Translations under genes and position numbers: made by a program
Shown: positions 53,308 through 61,094 of the stretch, in pieces
How the letters are laid out: each line of letters opens with the position of its first letter
Numbering within the stretch: position 1 is the stretch's first letter
NCBI RefSeq assembly: GCF_029840635.1
Contig: NZ_JAOCCU010000002.1
Span: forward strand, 186,001-250,000
DNA: 64,000 nucleotides
Origin: Mitsuaria sp. GD03876
GTDB lineage: Bacteria > Pseudomonadota > Gammaproteobacteria > Burkholderiales > Burkholderiaceae_C
Direction of reading: 5' to 3'
Notes under the pieces: model-generated
What the model was told of the DNA's origin: nothing
The model's database searches: none
The model's input: only the letters and a program-made list of their open reading frames with translations

Positions 53308-54039
53308 ATGAGCTCCACCCATTTCGGCTACGAGACCGTCGACGAGACCGCCAAGGCCCGGCGCGTGCGCGGCGTGTTCGACTCGGTCGCGGCGCGCTAC
53401 GACGTCATGAACGACCTGATGTCGATGGGCCTGCACCGCGCGTGGAAACGCTACACGCTGGCGGTGGCCAACCTGAAGGCCGGCGACCGCGTGCTGGACA
53501 TCGCCGGCGGCACCGGCGACATGGCCCGGCTGTTCGCGCGCAAGGTCGGCGAGCGCGGCATGGTCGTGCACACCGACATCAACGAGGCCATGCTGCGCAC
53601 CGGCCGCGAACGCCTGATCGACGAAGGCCTCGTGCTGCCCACCAACCTGTGCGACGCCGAGGCGCTGCCCTACAAGGACGGCTCCTTCGACCTCGTCTGC
53701 GTGGCCTTCGGCCTGCGCAACATGACGCACAAGGACAAGGCGCTCGCGGAGATGAACCGCGTGCTGCGCCCCGGCGGGCGGTTGCTGGTGCTGGAGTTCT
53801 CGCAGGTCGCGGAGCCGCTGCGCAAACCGTACGACTGGTACTCGTTCAAGGTCCTGCCGCGCATCGGCTCGCTCATCGCCGGGGACGCCGACAGCTACCG
53901 CTACCTCGCCGAATCCATCCGCATGCACCCGCCTCAGGCCGAACTCAAGGCCATGATGAAAACCGCCGGGTTCGGGCACGTCGACGTGCACAACCTCAGC
54001 GGCGGAGTCGTGGCGTTGCACGCAGGGATCAAGTGCTGA
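53308..54039 (+). CDS. ubiE: Ubiquinone/menaquinone C-methyltransferase UbiE
   Basis: Encodes 243 residues. SAM motif [33 protein letters not shown] at the N-terminus, [40 protein letters not shown] and [20 protein letters not shown] are the UbiE/COQ5 signatures. It methylates the ring carbon of demethoxy-ubiquinol precursors. The ATG follows the DUF971 gene by 46 nt. A very large inverted repeat lies after the stop. Confidence 0.97.
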   Translation: MSSTHFGYETVDETAKARRVRGVFDSVAARYDVMNDLMSMGLHRAWKRYTLAVANLKAGDRVLDIAGGTGDMARLFARKVGERGMVVHTDINEAMLRTGRERLIDEGLVLPTNLCDAEALPYKDGSFDLVCVAFGLRNMTHKDKALAEMNRVLRPGGRLLVLEFSQVAEPLRKPYDWYSFKVLPRIGSLIAGDADSYRYLAESIRMHPPQAELKAMMKTAGFGHVDVHNLSGGVVALHAGIKC

Positions 54040-54063
54040 GGCCTCCTGCGGGGACCAAGCGCG

Positions 54064-54151
54064 GAGAAGCCGGATTGCCGGTGCCCCTCTGCGCTCCACG
54101 CCTCCGCACGCTCGGCAGTCGCTTCGAGGGGCACCGGCAATCCGGCTTCTC
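54064..54151. repeat. 26-bp perfect inverted repeat downstream of ubiE
   Basis: Positions 54064-54089 are exactly complementary to 54126-54151 (arms begin GAGAAGCCGGATTGCCGG), separated by 36 nt. This is far longer than a normal terminator stem and no T tract follows directly. It may be a transcript-end structure, a REP/MITE-like element, or the scar of a small inverted duplication. Confidence 0.9.
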
Positions 54152-54196
54152 TTGATCCGTTGGGGCGTGCCGGGACTGGCCGGCGGCTCACGATTC

Positions 54197-54217
54197 GGGC
54201 CCCGCCTGGCGGGGCCC
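54197..54217. terminator. GC-rich hairpin between ubiE and the small acidic protein gene
   Basis: GGGCCCCGC / GCGGGGCCC (9 bp, loop CTG), followed on the plus strand by CCGTCATTTC. It is a likely terminator for convergent transcripts. Confidence 0.6.
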
Positions 54218-54224
54218 CGTCATT

Positions 54225-54479
54225 TCAGCAGGGGGCTTTCCACTCCCGGAGCTCGGTCGCGAGGATCGGGTGACCCTCCTCCTCCGCCCGGCGGGCGAGC
54301 GCGTCGACATTCCTGTCGGTGACGAACTCGTGGCCCACGCCCTTCACCAGCTGGCCGTAGACGCTGTCGAGATCATCGGCATCGACGTCGGCATCGGAAG
54401 AGGGGAACGGCGGCACGTCCGGCGGCAGTTCCGGCCGGAGTTGCGGCGTCGAGCGGGAAGAGGAGTTGGAAGCGGCCAT
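54225..54479 (-). CDS. Small acidic hypothetical protein
   Basis: Encodes 84 residues from ATG 54479, which has AAGGAG 7 nt upstream; an in-frame ATG at 54518 lacks one. The N-terminal half is Ser/Pro-rich and disordered-looking (ASNSSSRSTPQLRPELPPDV), followed by an acidic segment (SSDADVDADDLDSVYGQLVK) and a short helical end (RNVDALARRAEEEGHPILAT). No family recognised. It lies 59 nt downstream of the flavodoxin-fold gene on the same strand. Confidence 0.7.
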   Translation of the reverse strand: MAASNSSSRSTPQLRPELPPDVPPFPSSDADVDADDLDSVYGQLVKGVGHEFVTDRNVDALARRAEEEGHPILATELREWKAPC

Positions 54480-54538
54480 CGGAGTACTCCTTGAATCGAT
54501 GAGGTCGAGGGAGGTCATGCGAACTGGCGAGGCCCCCG

Positions 54539-55603
54539 TCACTTCGGACGAACGGCCCGGCGATTGGAACGGGGCAGGCGGCCCTCCCGCAACTGCTTGA
54601 CCGCGTCGCCGACGAGGTCGGCCACCAGCCGCACCTCGTCCTGCAGCGCCTCGTCGCGGTCGAGCGCCTCGTGGCTGTCGAAGTAGGGCTCGTAGTAGCC
54701 GAGGTAGCGGTCCAGACGCGCCTGGCTGCCCGCGTCGATCAACCCCATCCAGTCCAGCCAGTCGCTCAGGTTGCGGCGCTGGGACTCGACGCCGGCGACG
54801 TCGCCATGCACCACCAGCCCATAGACGCGGCCCTCGAGGTGCTTCGGATAGTCCCAACCCTTTTCCTCGATCGCCTTGGCCTCGGCGACCGTCTTGCCGT
54901 GGGTGGACGTCGGATCGGCGTTGCCGCCGTCGGCGCAGACCAGGCGGTCGATCATCAGCTTGAGCGCGCTGGGCGACTGGTACCAATAGGTGGGGGTGAA
55001 CAGGATGACGCCGTGGGCGGAGACCCAGCGCTCGTAGATCTCGTTCATCCAGTCGCTGGACTGGCCGAGCGCGTGATTCGGATAGCAGCTGCAGGGCCAG
55101 TGGCAGAGCGGCATCGCGGTGGAGACGCAACCCTTGCAGGGGTGGATCTCGCGGCCGTACTCCGAGACCATCAGGCTCAGGTCGAGCACGTCGACGATGA
55201 CGTCGTGCGAGGCCAGTTGCTCCTTGGCGATCTGGGTGAGGCGCCAGGTCTTGGACATCTCCCCGGGGCAGGTGCCGTCGTTGCGGTCGCTGCCGCAGAC
55301 CAGCAGGATCCGCGAGCGCGTGGCCGGGTCGCGCCAGCGCTGCTGGGCGAGCTTCAGGCGCTGGTGGGCGTCGAGCCATTCGACGGAGACCTCGTAGGTC
55401 GGGTCCTTGAAGCCGTTGCCGGCGGGCCGGGTGACGGGCGCCTTGCGGCCTTCCTTCATGGCCTGGAAGGCGATGGTCTCGAGCCGGGCGATGGCCTCGG
55501 CCTCGACCCGGAACGCCGGGTCGTGGAAGCGGCGCATGAAGCGCTCGTGGAACTGCTCGCGGGTCAACTCCGCGGGCTGCTGGCCCTTGCGGATCTCGGT
55601 CAT
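54539..55603 (-). CDS. Flavodoxin-fold NAD(P)H-dependent FMN reductase-like protein
   Basis: Encodes 354 residues. An N-terminal helical extension of about 95 residues (LTREQFHERFMRRFHDPAFR) precedes a flavodoxin-like domain: RSRILLVCGSDRNDGTCPGE (phosphate loop), then HPCKGCVSTAMPLCHWPCSC (unusual Cys cluster) and AHGVILFTPTYWYQSPSALK for the flavin ring. The C-terminal part (about 250-354) is helical. The Cys-rich insert resembles iron-sulfur flavoproteins but has its own spacing (C-x2-C-x8-C-x3-C-x-C). Substrate unknown; probably a cytoplasmic flavin or quinone reductase. Confidence 0.8.
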   Translation of the reverse strand: MTEIRKGQQPAELTREQFHERFMRRFHDPAFRVEAEAIARLETIAFQAMKEGRKAPVTRPAGNGFKDPTYEVSVEWLDAHQRLKLAQQRWRDPATRSRILLVCGSDRNDGTCPGEMSKTWRLTQIAKEQLASHDVIVDVLDLSLMVSEYGREIHPCKGCVSTAMPLCHWPCSCYPNHALGQSSDWMNEIYERWVSAHGVILFTPTYWYQSPSALKLMIDRLVCADGGNADPTSTHGKTVAEAKAIEEKGWDYPKHLEGRVYGLVVHGDVAGVESQRRNLSDWLDWMGLIDAGSQARLDRYLGYYEPYFDSHEALDRDEALQDEVRLVADLVGDAVKQLREGRLPRSNRRAVRPK

Positions 55604-55715
55604 CGGCGGCCCCTCGGGTGGCGATGGGCACAGTATTCGGGCCGCCTCCCGGCGACGCCGTCGGACGGCGGAGGGTTCTCGCGTTGGTCATGTCCTACGT
55701 TCGCCGTGACCGGCG

Positions 55716-55814
55716 TATGCCGTATCCAGCATGTTTGTCATTTATGCCGGATGAGGCATATTTGCAGAATATGCTTTATTCGGCATGAATGCCGTTTATG
55801 CTTGATTGAGCATG
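55716..55814. promoter_or_regulatory. Four HipB-type operators at an exact 27-bp period
   Basis: The 18-bp motif TATGC-N8-GCAT(A/G) occurs at 55716-55733, 55743-55760, 55770-55787 and 55797-55814. Start-to-start distance is 27 bp in every case, with 9-bp spacers. The whole element is AT-rich and sits just before hipB. E. coli hipBA also has four operators, of the form TATCC-N8-GGATA. The half-site here differs at one key position, so the HipB protein should have matching specificity. The promoter must lie within the array, giving tight autorepression. Confidence 0.88.
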
Positions 55815-55852
55815 TATTTCCCTTCGAGCAACTCAGCACATGGAGGTCACCC

Positions 55853-56140
55853 GTGATCTTCCGTCTTCAAACGCCCAGGCAGCTGGGGCCGCATCTGAGA
55901 GCGCTTCGCAGACGCCAAGGCATGAGCCAGGCGCAACTTGGCGAGCGGATCGGGGTCAGCCAGAGCCGCCTGGCCCGGATCGAAGGCGACCCCTCGAGCG
56001 TCAGTTTTGACCAGTTGTTGGATCTCCTCCACGCCCTCGGCACCCAACTGGTGCTGGAAACCGATGATCGAAAGCTGGGCGCCGATGGCGGCCCGCAGGG
56101 ATCGCCCGAGACGCCGTCGGCCTTGGATGAACCCTGGTGA
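55853..56140 (+). CDS. hipB: HipB-like antitoxin and autorepressor
   Basis: Encodes 95 residues from GTG 55853, with GGAGG (55842-55846) 6 nt upstream. It is an Xre-type HTH: LGPHLRALRRRQGMSQAQLG then ERIGVSQSRLARIEGDPSSV. After it comes SFDQLLDLLHALGTQLVLET, the dimer beta strand of HipB, and a flexible tail ending in Trp (ALDEPW), as E. coli HipB also ends in Trp. It neutralises HipA and represses the operon by binding the four upstream dyads. hipA follows 21 nt after the stop. Confidence 0.9.
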   Translation: MIFRLQTPRQLGPHLRALRRRQGMSQAQLGERIGVSQSRLARIEGDPSSVSFDQLLDLLHALGTQLVLETDDRKLGADGGPQGSPETPSALDEPW

Positions 56141-56161
56141 TTCGACCTCGGAGAGACATGC

Positions 56162-57493
56162 ATGGCCGCACTTCATTTGTGGATGAACGGACAGCCGGTG
56201 GGCACCTGGGAAGTCCAGTCGCGCACGGGCATCGCTTCGCTGCGCTATGAACGGTCGTGGCAGGACTCGCCACAGGGACGGGCGCTTTCCCTGTCATTGC
56301 CGTTCGATGCGGATCTCGGCTCGGAGATCGTCACGAACTACTTCGAGAACCTGCTTCCTGACAGTCGACATATCCGCCGGCGGATTCGGGAGCGGTTCCA
56401 TACGGGGTCCGACGAGGCCTTCGATCTTCTGAAGGCCATTGGCCGGGATTGCGTCGGTGCCCTGCAGATCCTTCCGCCAGACGAATCGCCGGAGGGTTGG
56501 AACCGCATCAGCGGCGATCCGCTGACGGAGTCGGAGGTCGGCCGCATCCTGGCCGGGGTGACCTCCCCGATCGCGCTCGGTCATGGCGACGAGAACGACT
56601 TCCGCGTCTCGATTGCCGGCGCGCAGGAAAAGACCGCTTTGCTCCGGATCGATGGGCAATGGCATCGACCGCGCGGGGCGACGCCCACGACCCACATCCT
56701 CAAGCTGCCGCTTGGACTGGTGGGGAATGTGCGCGCCGACATGACGGAGTCGGTGGAGAACGAGTGGCTCTGCGCGCAGATCCTGCGAGCGTTCGGCCTT
56801 CCCGTGGCCACCACGGAAATGGGCGTCTTCGGAGGCGCCAAGGCCCTGGTCGTCGAGCGCTTCGATCGCCTCTGGCAACAGGCGGCCCAGCCTTGGATCT
56901 TGCGATTGCCCCAGGAGGACTTCTGCCAGGCCATGGGATTGCCGCCGGACCTGAAGTACCAGTCCGACGGCGGCCCCACCATGCTGGGTTGCCTTCAGCA
57001 GTTGCGCATCAGCGAGCGCCTGGACGACGCCGCGACCTTCGCCATCGCGCAATTCGCGTTCTGGCTCCTCGCTGCCACGGACGGCCATGCAAAGAACTTC
57101 TCGATCCAGCATCTGCGGGCAGGCAAGTTCGCGATGACGCCGCTCTACGACGTGCTGTCGGTCTGGCCCGTCATCGGCCGGGGTGCCAACCAGATCGAGT
57201 ACCACCGCGCCAAGCTCGCCATGGGCCTGAAGTCCAAGAACATGCATTACCGGCTGAGCGAACTCCAGCCGCGGCATTGGCATGCCCTGGCCGCGCAGGC
57301 CGGCGGCGACGCCTGGCCGCGCATGCTCGACCTGGCCCATCGCGTGCCCGAGGCGCTCGACGCCGTGGAACGCCGGCTCCCCGCCGGATTCCCTGAGAGC
57401 ACCTGGCAGCCCATCGCCAGCGGCACCCGCCGCCACGCGCGACAGTTCCTCGACGACGCGCCGGGCCTCCGCCGCGCCTCCACCGCGGCCTGA
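56162..57493 (+). CDS. hipA: HipA-like serine/threonine kinase toxin
   Basis: Encodes 443 residues (E. coli HipA 440). N-terminal HipA_N domain (LWMNGQPVGTWEVQSRTGIA, ALSLSLPFDA), then the kinase core. The flexible loop reads FRVSIAGAQEKTALL with S150 and K181 at the same numbers as in E. coli. The catalytic loop is ATDGHAKNFS (D307, N312) and the metal Asp is in LYDVLS (D330). All catalytic residues are intact, so it should be active. HipA of E. coli phosphorylates glutamyl-tRNA synthetase, stops growth and promotes persistence. The GC content of hipBA looks slightly lower than that of neighbours, consistent with transfer. Confidence 0.93.
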   Translation: MAALHLWMNGQPVGTWEVQSRTGIASLRYERSWQDSPQGRALSLSLPFDADLGSEIVTNYFENLLPDSRHIRRRIRERFHTGSDEAFDLLKAIGRDCVGALQILPPDESPEGWNRISGDPLTESEVGRILAGVTSPIALGHGDENDFRVSIAGAQEKTALLRIDGQWHRPRGATPTTHILKLPLGLVGNVRADMTESVENEWLCAQILRAFGLPVATTEMGVFGGAKALVVERFDRLWQQAAQPWILRLPQEDFCQAMGLPPDLKYQSDGGPTMLGCLQQLRISERLDDAATFAIAQFAFWLLAATDGHAKNFSIQHLRAGKFAMTPLYDVLSVWPVIGRGANQIEYHRAKLAMGLKSKNMHYRLSELQPRHWHALAAQAGGDAWPRMLDLAHRVPEALDAVERRLPAGFPESTWQPIASGTRRHARQFLDDAPGLRRASTAA

Positions 57494-57539
57494 TCCCGCA
57501 GCCTGATCCCGCGGTCTCACCCCGCGGCCTCACCCCGCG
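57488..57539. repeat. Four 13-bp tandem repeats over the hipA stop codon
   Basis: GCCTGATCCCGCA, GCCTGATCCCGCG, GTCTCACCCCGCG and GCCTCACCCCGCG lie head to tail, beginning with the last codons of hipA. It is a local tandem duplication. Confidence 0.9.
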
Positions 57540-57734
57540 GCCTCGGCCGCGCCCCCACGGCCGGATCGCCCCGATCCGCCCCCTTCTATCCCCCTCGAAC
57601 GCGGGGGCAGGCCTTCCCGCACCCGGGCTTCCCCGCAACCGGCTTGTCACGAAGCGACCCTACGCTCCGGCCGTTCCTTTCCGCGCCAAGTCAAGCGCAG
57701 TTCTTCACACATTTGCTGACAAAGTTTTGCCGTA

Positions 57735-57749
57735 AACGTTTGCGCAAAC
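57735..57749. promoter_or_regulatory. LacI-type operator candidate before the second PEP-CTERM gene
   Basis: AACGTTTGCGCAAAC contains the perfect 12-bp palindrome GTTTGCGCAAAC (57738-57749) with a CG centre, as in LacI/GalR-family operators. It lies 35-49 bp before the ATG in an otherwise AT-rich 100-bp stretch. No sigma-54 site (GG-N10-GC) was found here, unlike at the first PEP-CTERM gene. Confidence 0.45.
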
Positions 57750-57783
57750 ATTTGTTTTAACTATTGACTGTCCGAGGGTCGCC

Positions 57784-58509
57784 ATGAAATTCAAATCCAT
57801 CCTGCTCGCCGCGGGCCTGCTGCTCAGCGGCCTCGCCCACGCCGACACCGTCGCGCTGTGGTCCTACACCCCCGACCGCGGCGGCGTGATCTCCCCCACC
57901 AAGCCGACGTACTCCGACCACGGCGGCAGCGATTCCCGCACGCTGGGCAACGTGTCCACCGCCTTCGTCAGCCAGACCGGCTCGTCGGACACCACCGCCG
58001 GCTCGTCGGCGCTGAACACCACCGGCTACGCCGCCCAGGGCACCGGCGACCGCACCACCGGCATCCAGTTCATGGTGGACACCACCGGCTTCCAGGACAT
58101 CGTCCTGACCTTCGACCAGCGCAACAGCGGCACCGCCTCGGCCTGGACCGCGCTGCTCTACACGCTGGACGGCGAGAACTGGATCGAGGCCACCACCTTC
58201 CGCATGCTGCGCGACAGCGTCTTCGTGAAGGGCCTGGGCTTCGACTTCAGCGACATCGCCGGCGTCGACAACAACGCCAACTTCGCGATCCAGCTGGTCA
58301 GCATGTTCGCCCCGAACACGACCGCCTACGCCGGCACCGGCAACAACTACGCCACCGGCGGGACCATCCGCTACGACATGGTCCAGTTCGCCGGCACGCT
58401 GATCCCTGAGGTCGAAGTGCCCGAAGTCCCCGAGCCCGCGTCGATCGCGCTGACCCTGGCCGCCCTGGGCGTCATGGGCGCCGTGGTCCGCCGCCGCAAG
58501 CAAGCCTGA
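57784..58509 (+). CDS. PEP-CTERM sorting domain protein
   Basis: Encodes 241 residues. Signal peptide KFKSILLAAGLLLSGLAHA, a beta-rich Thr/Ser/Gly ectodomain (TTGFQDIVLTFDQRNSGTAS AWTALL region) typical of lectin-like jelly rolls, then the sorting signal VPEVPEPASIALTLAALGVM and basic tail RRRKQA. It is exported and processed by an exosortase encoded elsewhere. The ectodomain pattern (TGFQDIVLTFDQR then DGENWIEATTFR) resembles Ig/jelly-roll domains fused to secreted nucleases and phosphatases in other bacteria. The lipoprotein gene starts 18 nt downstream, so the two are one unit. Confidence 0.92.
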   Translation: MKFKSILLAAGLLLSGLAHADTVALWSYTPDRGGVISPTKPTYSDHGGSDSRTLGNVSTAFVSQTGSSDTTAGSSALNTTGYAAQGTGDRTTGIQFMVDTTGFQDIVLTFDQRNSGTASAWTALLYTLDGENWIEATTFRMLRDSVFVKGLGFDFSDIAGVDNNANFAIQLVSMFAPNTTAYAGTGNNYATGGTIRYDMVQFAGTLIPEVEVPEVPEPASIALTLAALGVMGAVVRRRKQA

Positions 58510-58527
58510 GAAGAGGAGACCCCCACC

Positions 58528-61002
58528 ATGAACTTCCGCACCCTGTTCCCCCTGTCCGGACGCGCCGTGCTGCGCGTCACCACGCTGAGCGCCATGGCCG
58601 TCGTGCTGAGCGCCTGCGGCGGCGGCTTGAGCGGCGACAAGTCGCAGCAGTCGCAGCAGCAGGCCGCCGCGCCTGACGACCGCGCCACCGCGCAAGGCGC
58701 CGACCCGTCCGCGAAGTACCCCGACCACCATGAGTTCGAGGCCGCGCTCGACGTGCCGTTCACCGGCGCCGAGTCCACCGGCGCCCGCGACTTCGCCGTC
58801 CACCTCGACTACGTGGGCGCGCCCGCCGGCACGCTGCTGGCCTGGCGCGTCGAACTGCGCTCGCCCAGCGGCGCGCTGGTCAAGCGCTGGACCGGCGTCG
58901 AGCCGTACGCCGGCGCGGTCAAGACCGTGCCGCTGAGCTGGTCCGGCCGCGGCGACGCGAGCCTGGCCGACGGCGTCTACACCGCCACGCTGACCGCGCT
59001 GAGCGCCAAGGCCGGCACCGCGCTCAAGGGCAACGGCGCCGACGCGCAGTTCGCCGAGATCCTCGCCGCGCAGCAGGCCGGCGAACTGCAGGGCCACGAG
59101 GTCGAGCAGAGCTGGAACTTCGCCCTCGGCAAGCCGGCCAAGATCGCCATGGGCACGCTGCGTCCGCTGGCGATGGGCGCCTCGGGCGAGGCCGACCAGC
59201 GCGTGCGCGCGCAGTCGGCGGCGGTGGGCGCGGGCTCCTGGCCCTACACCATCTACTACGGCAGCTTCCACGGCCAGACCAACGACTCCGACGGCGGCGG
59301 CGCCATCGGCAGCTGCAGCTCGTCGCAGCCCGCGCAGACCGGCGCCTTCGGCCCGGACGCGGCCTTCCCGTACGCGAAGAACGCCGGCCTGGACATCTTC
59401 GCCAACACCGACCACAACCACTACTTCGACGGCTCCTCCAGCACCAACGCCAGCGGCAGCGCCACCGCGGCCAAGGCCCGCTACCAGCGCGGCCTGCAGA
59501 TCGCGTCGGACTACAGCGCCGCCAACCCCGGCTTCCTGGCCGTGTACGGCATGGAATGGGGCGTCATCAGCAACGGCGGCCACCTGAACATCTTCAACAG
59601 CAACGAGCTGTTCTCGTGGGAATACAACGCCCAGAACGAGCTGTTCGGCGATCGCTACATCGCCAAGAGCGACTACGCGTCGCTCTACTCGGTGATGCGC
59701 GCGCAGGGCCTGATCGGCCAGTTCAACCACCCCGACTCGAGCGGCCAGTTCATCATCAACGGCACCGACATGGCCTACAGCGCCGATGGCGACGAGGTGA
59801 TGGTGATGTCCGAGGTGATGAACACCTCCGCGTTCTCGTCCAACACGACCGAGAGCGAGACCTCGCGCAGCTCGTATGAAGGCTCGTGGAAGAAGCTGCT
59901 GGAACGCGGCTTCCACGTCGCGCCGGCGACCAACCAGGACAACCACTGCGCCAACTGGGGCAAGTCCTACACGAACCGCACCGCGGTGCTGATCCCCACC
60001 GGCACGCCGCTGAGCAAGGCCGCGCTGGTCGACGCGCTGAAGGCGCGCCGCGTCTTCGCGACGATGGACAAGAACTCGCAACTGATCTTCAGCGCCAACG
60101 GCAAGATCATGGGCGAGCGCTTCGACAACTCGGGCGCGCTGGCCATGAACGTCGGCTTCTACAACCCGAGCGGCCGCACCGTCGTGTCGACCGAGATCTG
60201 GGAAGGCGTGCCCGGACGCAACGGCACGGTGACGCTGCTGAGCAGCAGCCCGACGGCCACCGTCACCCCGGCCAACGGCAAGCACTTCTACTACGCCAAG
60301 GTCACGCAGGATGACGGCAAGGTGCTGTGGTCCGCGCCGATCTGGGTCAACCAGGGCATCAGCGGCGGCGACACCACGCCGCCGTCGGTGACCGCCTCGG
60401 TCAGCGGCACGACCGGCACCATCACCTTCTCGGCCACCGCCAGCGACAACGTCGGCGTGACGCAAGTCGAGTTCTGGCTGGACGGCGCGCTGCGCGAGAT
60501 CGACACGACCGCGCCGTACGCGATCAGCGTCAACTCGACGCAGCTGACCAACGGCACGCACAGCCTGGTGGCCAAGGCCTATGACGCCGCGGGCAACACG
60601 ACGACCTCGGCGCCGGTGAGCTTCACCGTCACCAACGTGGTCGACGCGGCGGACGAGGTTGAGCCCAACAACTCGGTCTCCTCGGCCAACGCGCTGGGCA
60701 GCCGCAACCAGCTGACCGGCTTCATCGGCAGCGAGACCGACGTCGACTTCTTCAAGGTCACCCTGGCCGCCAACCAGCGCCTGCGCGTGGACATGACCGG
60801 CCCGACCTCGTCGAGCATCGACTACGACCTGTACGTGGTCCGCTCCACCGGCACCGGCCTGGCGCGCTCGGAAGCGGTCGGGAGCACGGAGTCGCTGACC
60901 TACCAGAATGGCGCGACGGCGCAGACGGTCTACATCAAGGTGATGTCGTACACGGGATCGAGCACGACGTCCCCGTACAAGCTGACGATCAGCTATCCCT
61001 GA
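58528..61002 (+). CDS. Lipoprotein with PHP/CehA-like hydrolase, Ig-like and PPC domains
   Basis: Encodes 824 residues. Lipoprotein signal with lipobox LSAC (AMAVVLSACGGG). A FlgD-like/FN-like beta region (about 70-170) is followed by the hydrolase core: YYGSFHGQTNDSDGGG, LDIFANTDHNHYF, VYGMEWGVISNGGHLNIFNS, IGQFNHPDSSG and APATNQDNHC. The H-x-Q-T, TDHN, E-W, GH, NHP and DNH pattern is that of CehA/McbA-type PHP metallohydrolases acting on phosphoesters. Then an Ig-like domain (about 610-700, ATASDNVGVTQVEFWLDGAL) and a C-terminal PPC domain (EVEPNNSVSSANALGS, IDYDLYVV). It is surface- or outer-membrane-anchored. The substrate is inference. Confidence 0.85.
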   Translation: MNFRTLFPLSGRAVLRVTTLSAMAVVLSACGGGLSGDKSQQSQQQAAAPDDRATAQGADPSAKYPDHHEFEAALDVPFTGAESTGARDFAVHLDYVGAPAGTLLAWRVELRSPSGALVKRWTGVEPYAGAVKTVPLSWSGRGDASLADGVYTATLTALSAKAGTALKGNGADAQFAEILAAQQAGELQGHEVEQSWNFALGKPAKIAMGTLRPLAMGASGEADQRVRAQSAAVGAGSWPYTIYYGSFHGQTNDSDGGGAIGSCSSSQPAQTGAFGPDAAFPYAKNAGLDIFANTDHNHYFDGSSSTNASGSATAAKARYQRGLQIASDYSAANPGFLAVYGMEWGVISNGGHLNIFNSNELFSWEYNAQNELFGDRYIAKSDYASLYSVMRAQGLIGQFNHPDSSGQFIINGTDMAYSADGDEVMVMSEVMNTSAFSSNTTESETSRSSYEGSWKKLLERGFHVAPATNQDNHCANWGKSYTNRTAVLIPTGTPLSKAALVDALKARRVFATMDKNSQLIFSANGKIMGERFDNSGALAMNVGFYNPSGRTVVSTEIWEGVPGRNGTVTLLSSSPTATVTPANGKHFYYAKVTQDDGKVLWSAPIWVNQGISGGDTTPPSVTASVSGTTGTITFSATASDNVGVTQVEFWLDGALREIDTTAPYAISVNSTQLTNGTHSLVAKAYDAAGNTTTSAPVSFTVTNVVDAADEVEPNNSVSSANALGSRNQLTGFIGSETDVDFFKVTLAANQRLRVDMTGPTSSSIDYDLYVVRSTGTGLARSEAVGSTESLTYQNGATAQTVYIKVMSYTGSSTTSPYKLTISYP

Positions 61003-61050
61003 TGAAGGAACCAGGCCGCCGGTGAAGGCCGGCGGTCGAGGAGGAGGATG

Positions 61051-61086
61051 AAGGGCGGCCCCGGCGACGGGGCCGCCTTTGCTTTT
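61051..61086. terminator. Rho-independent terminator between convergent genes
   Basis: GGCGGCCCC / GGGGCCGCC (9 bp, loop of 6) is followed by TTTGCTTTT on the plus strand and flanked by AA on the other. It ends the PEP-CTERM/lipoprotein transcript. Confidence 0.85.
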
Positions 61087-61094
61087 GGCCTCGC

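Noticed and set aside
54064-54151. Insertion sequence ends
   Set aside because: The perfect inverted repeat encloses only 36 nt and no target duplication or transposase was found.
57650-57783. Sigma-54 promoter for the second PEP-CTERM gene
   Set aside because: The best candidate (CTGACAAAGTTTTGCC) lacks GG and has the wrong spacing to GC.
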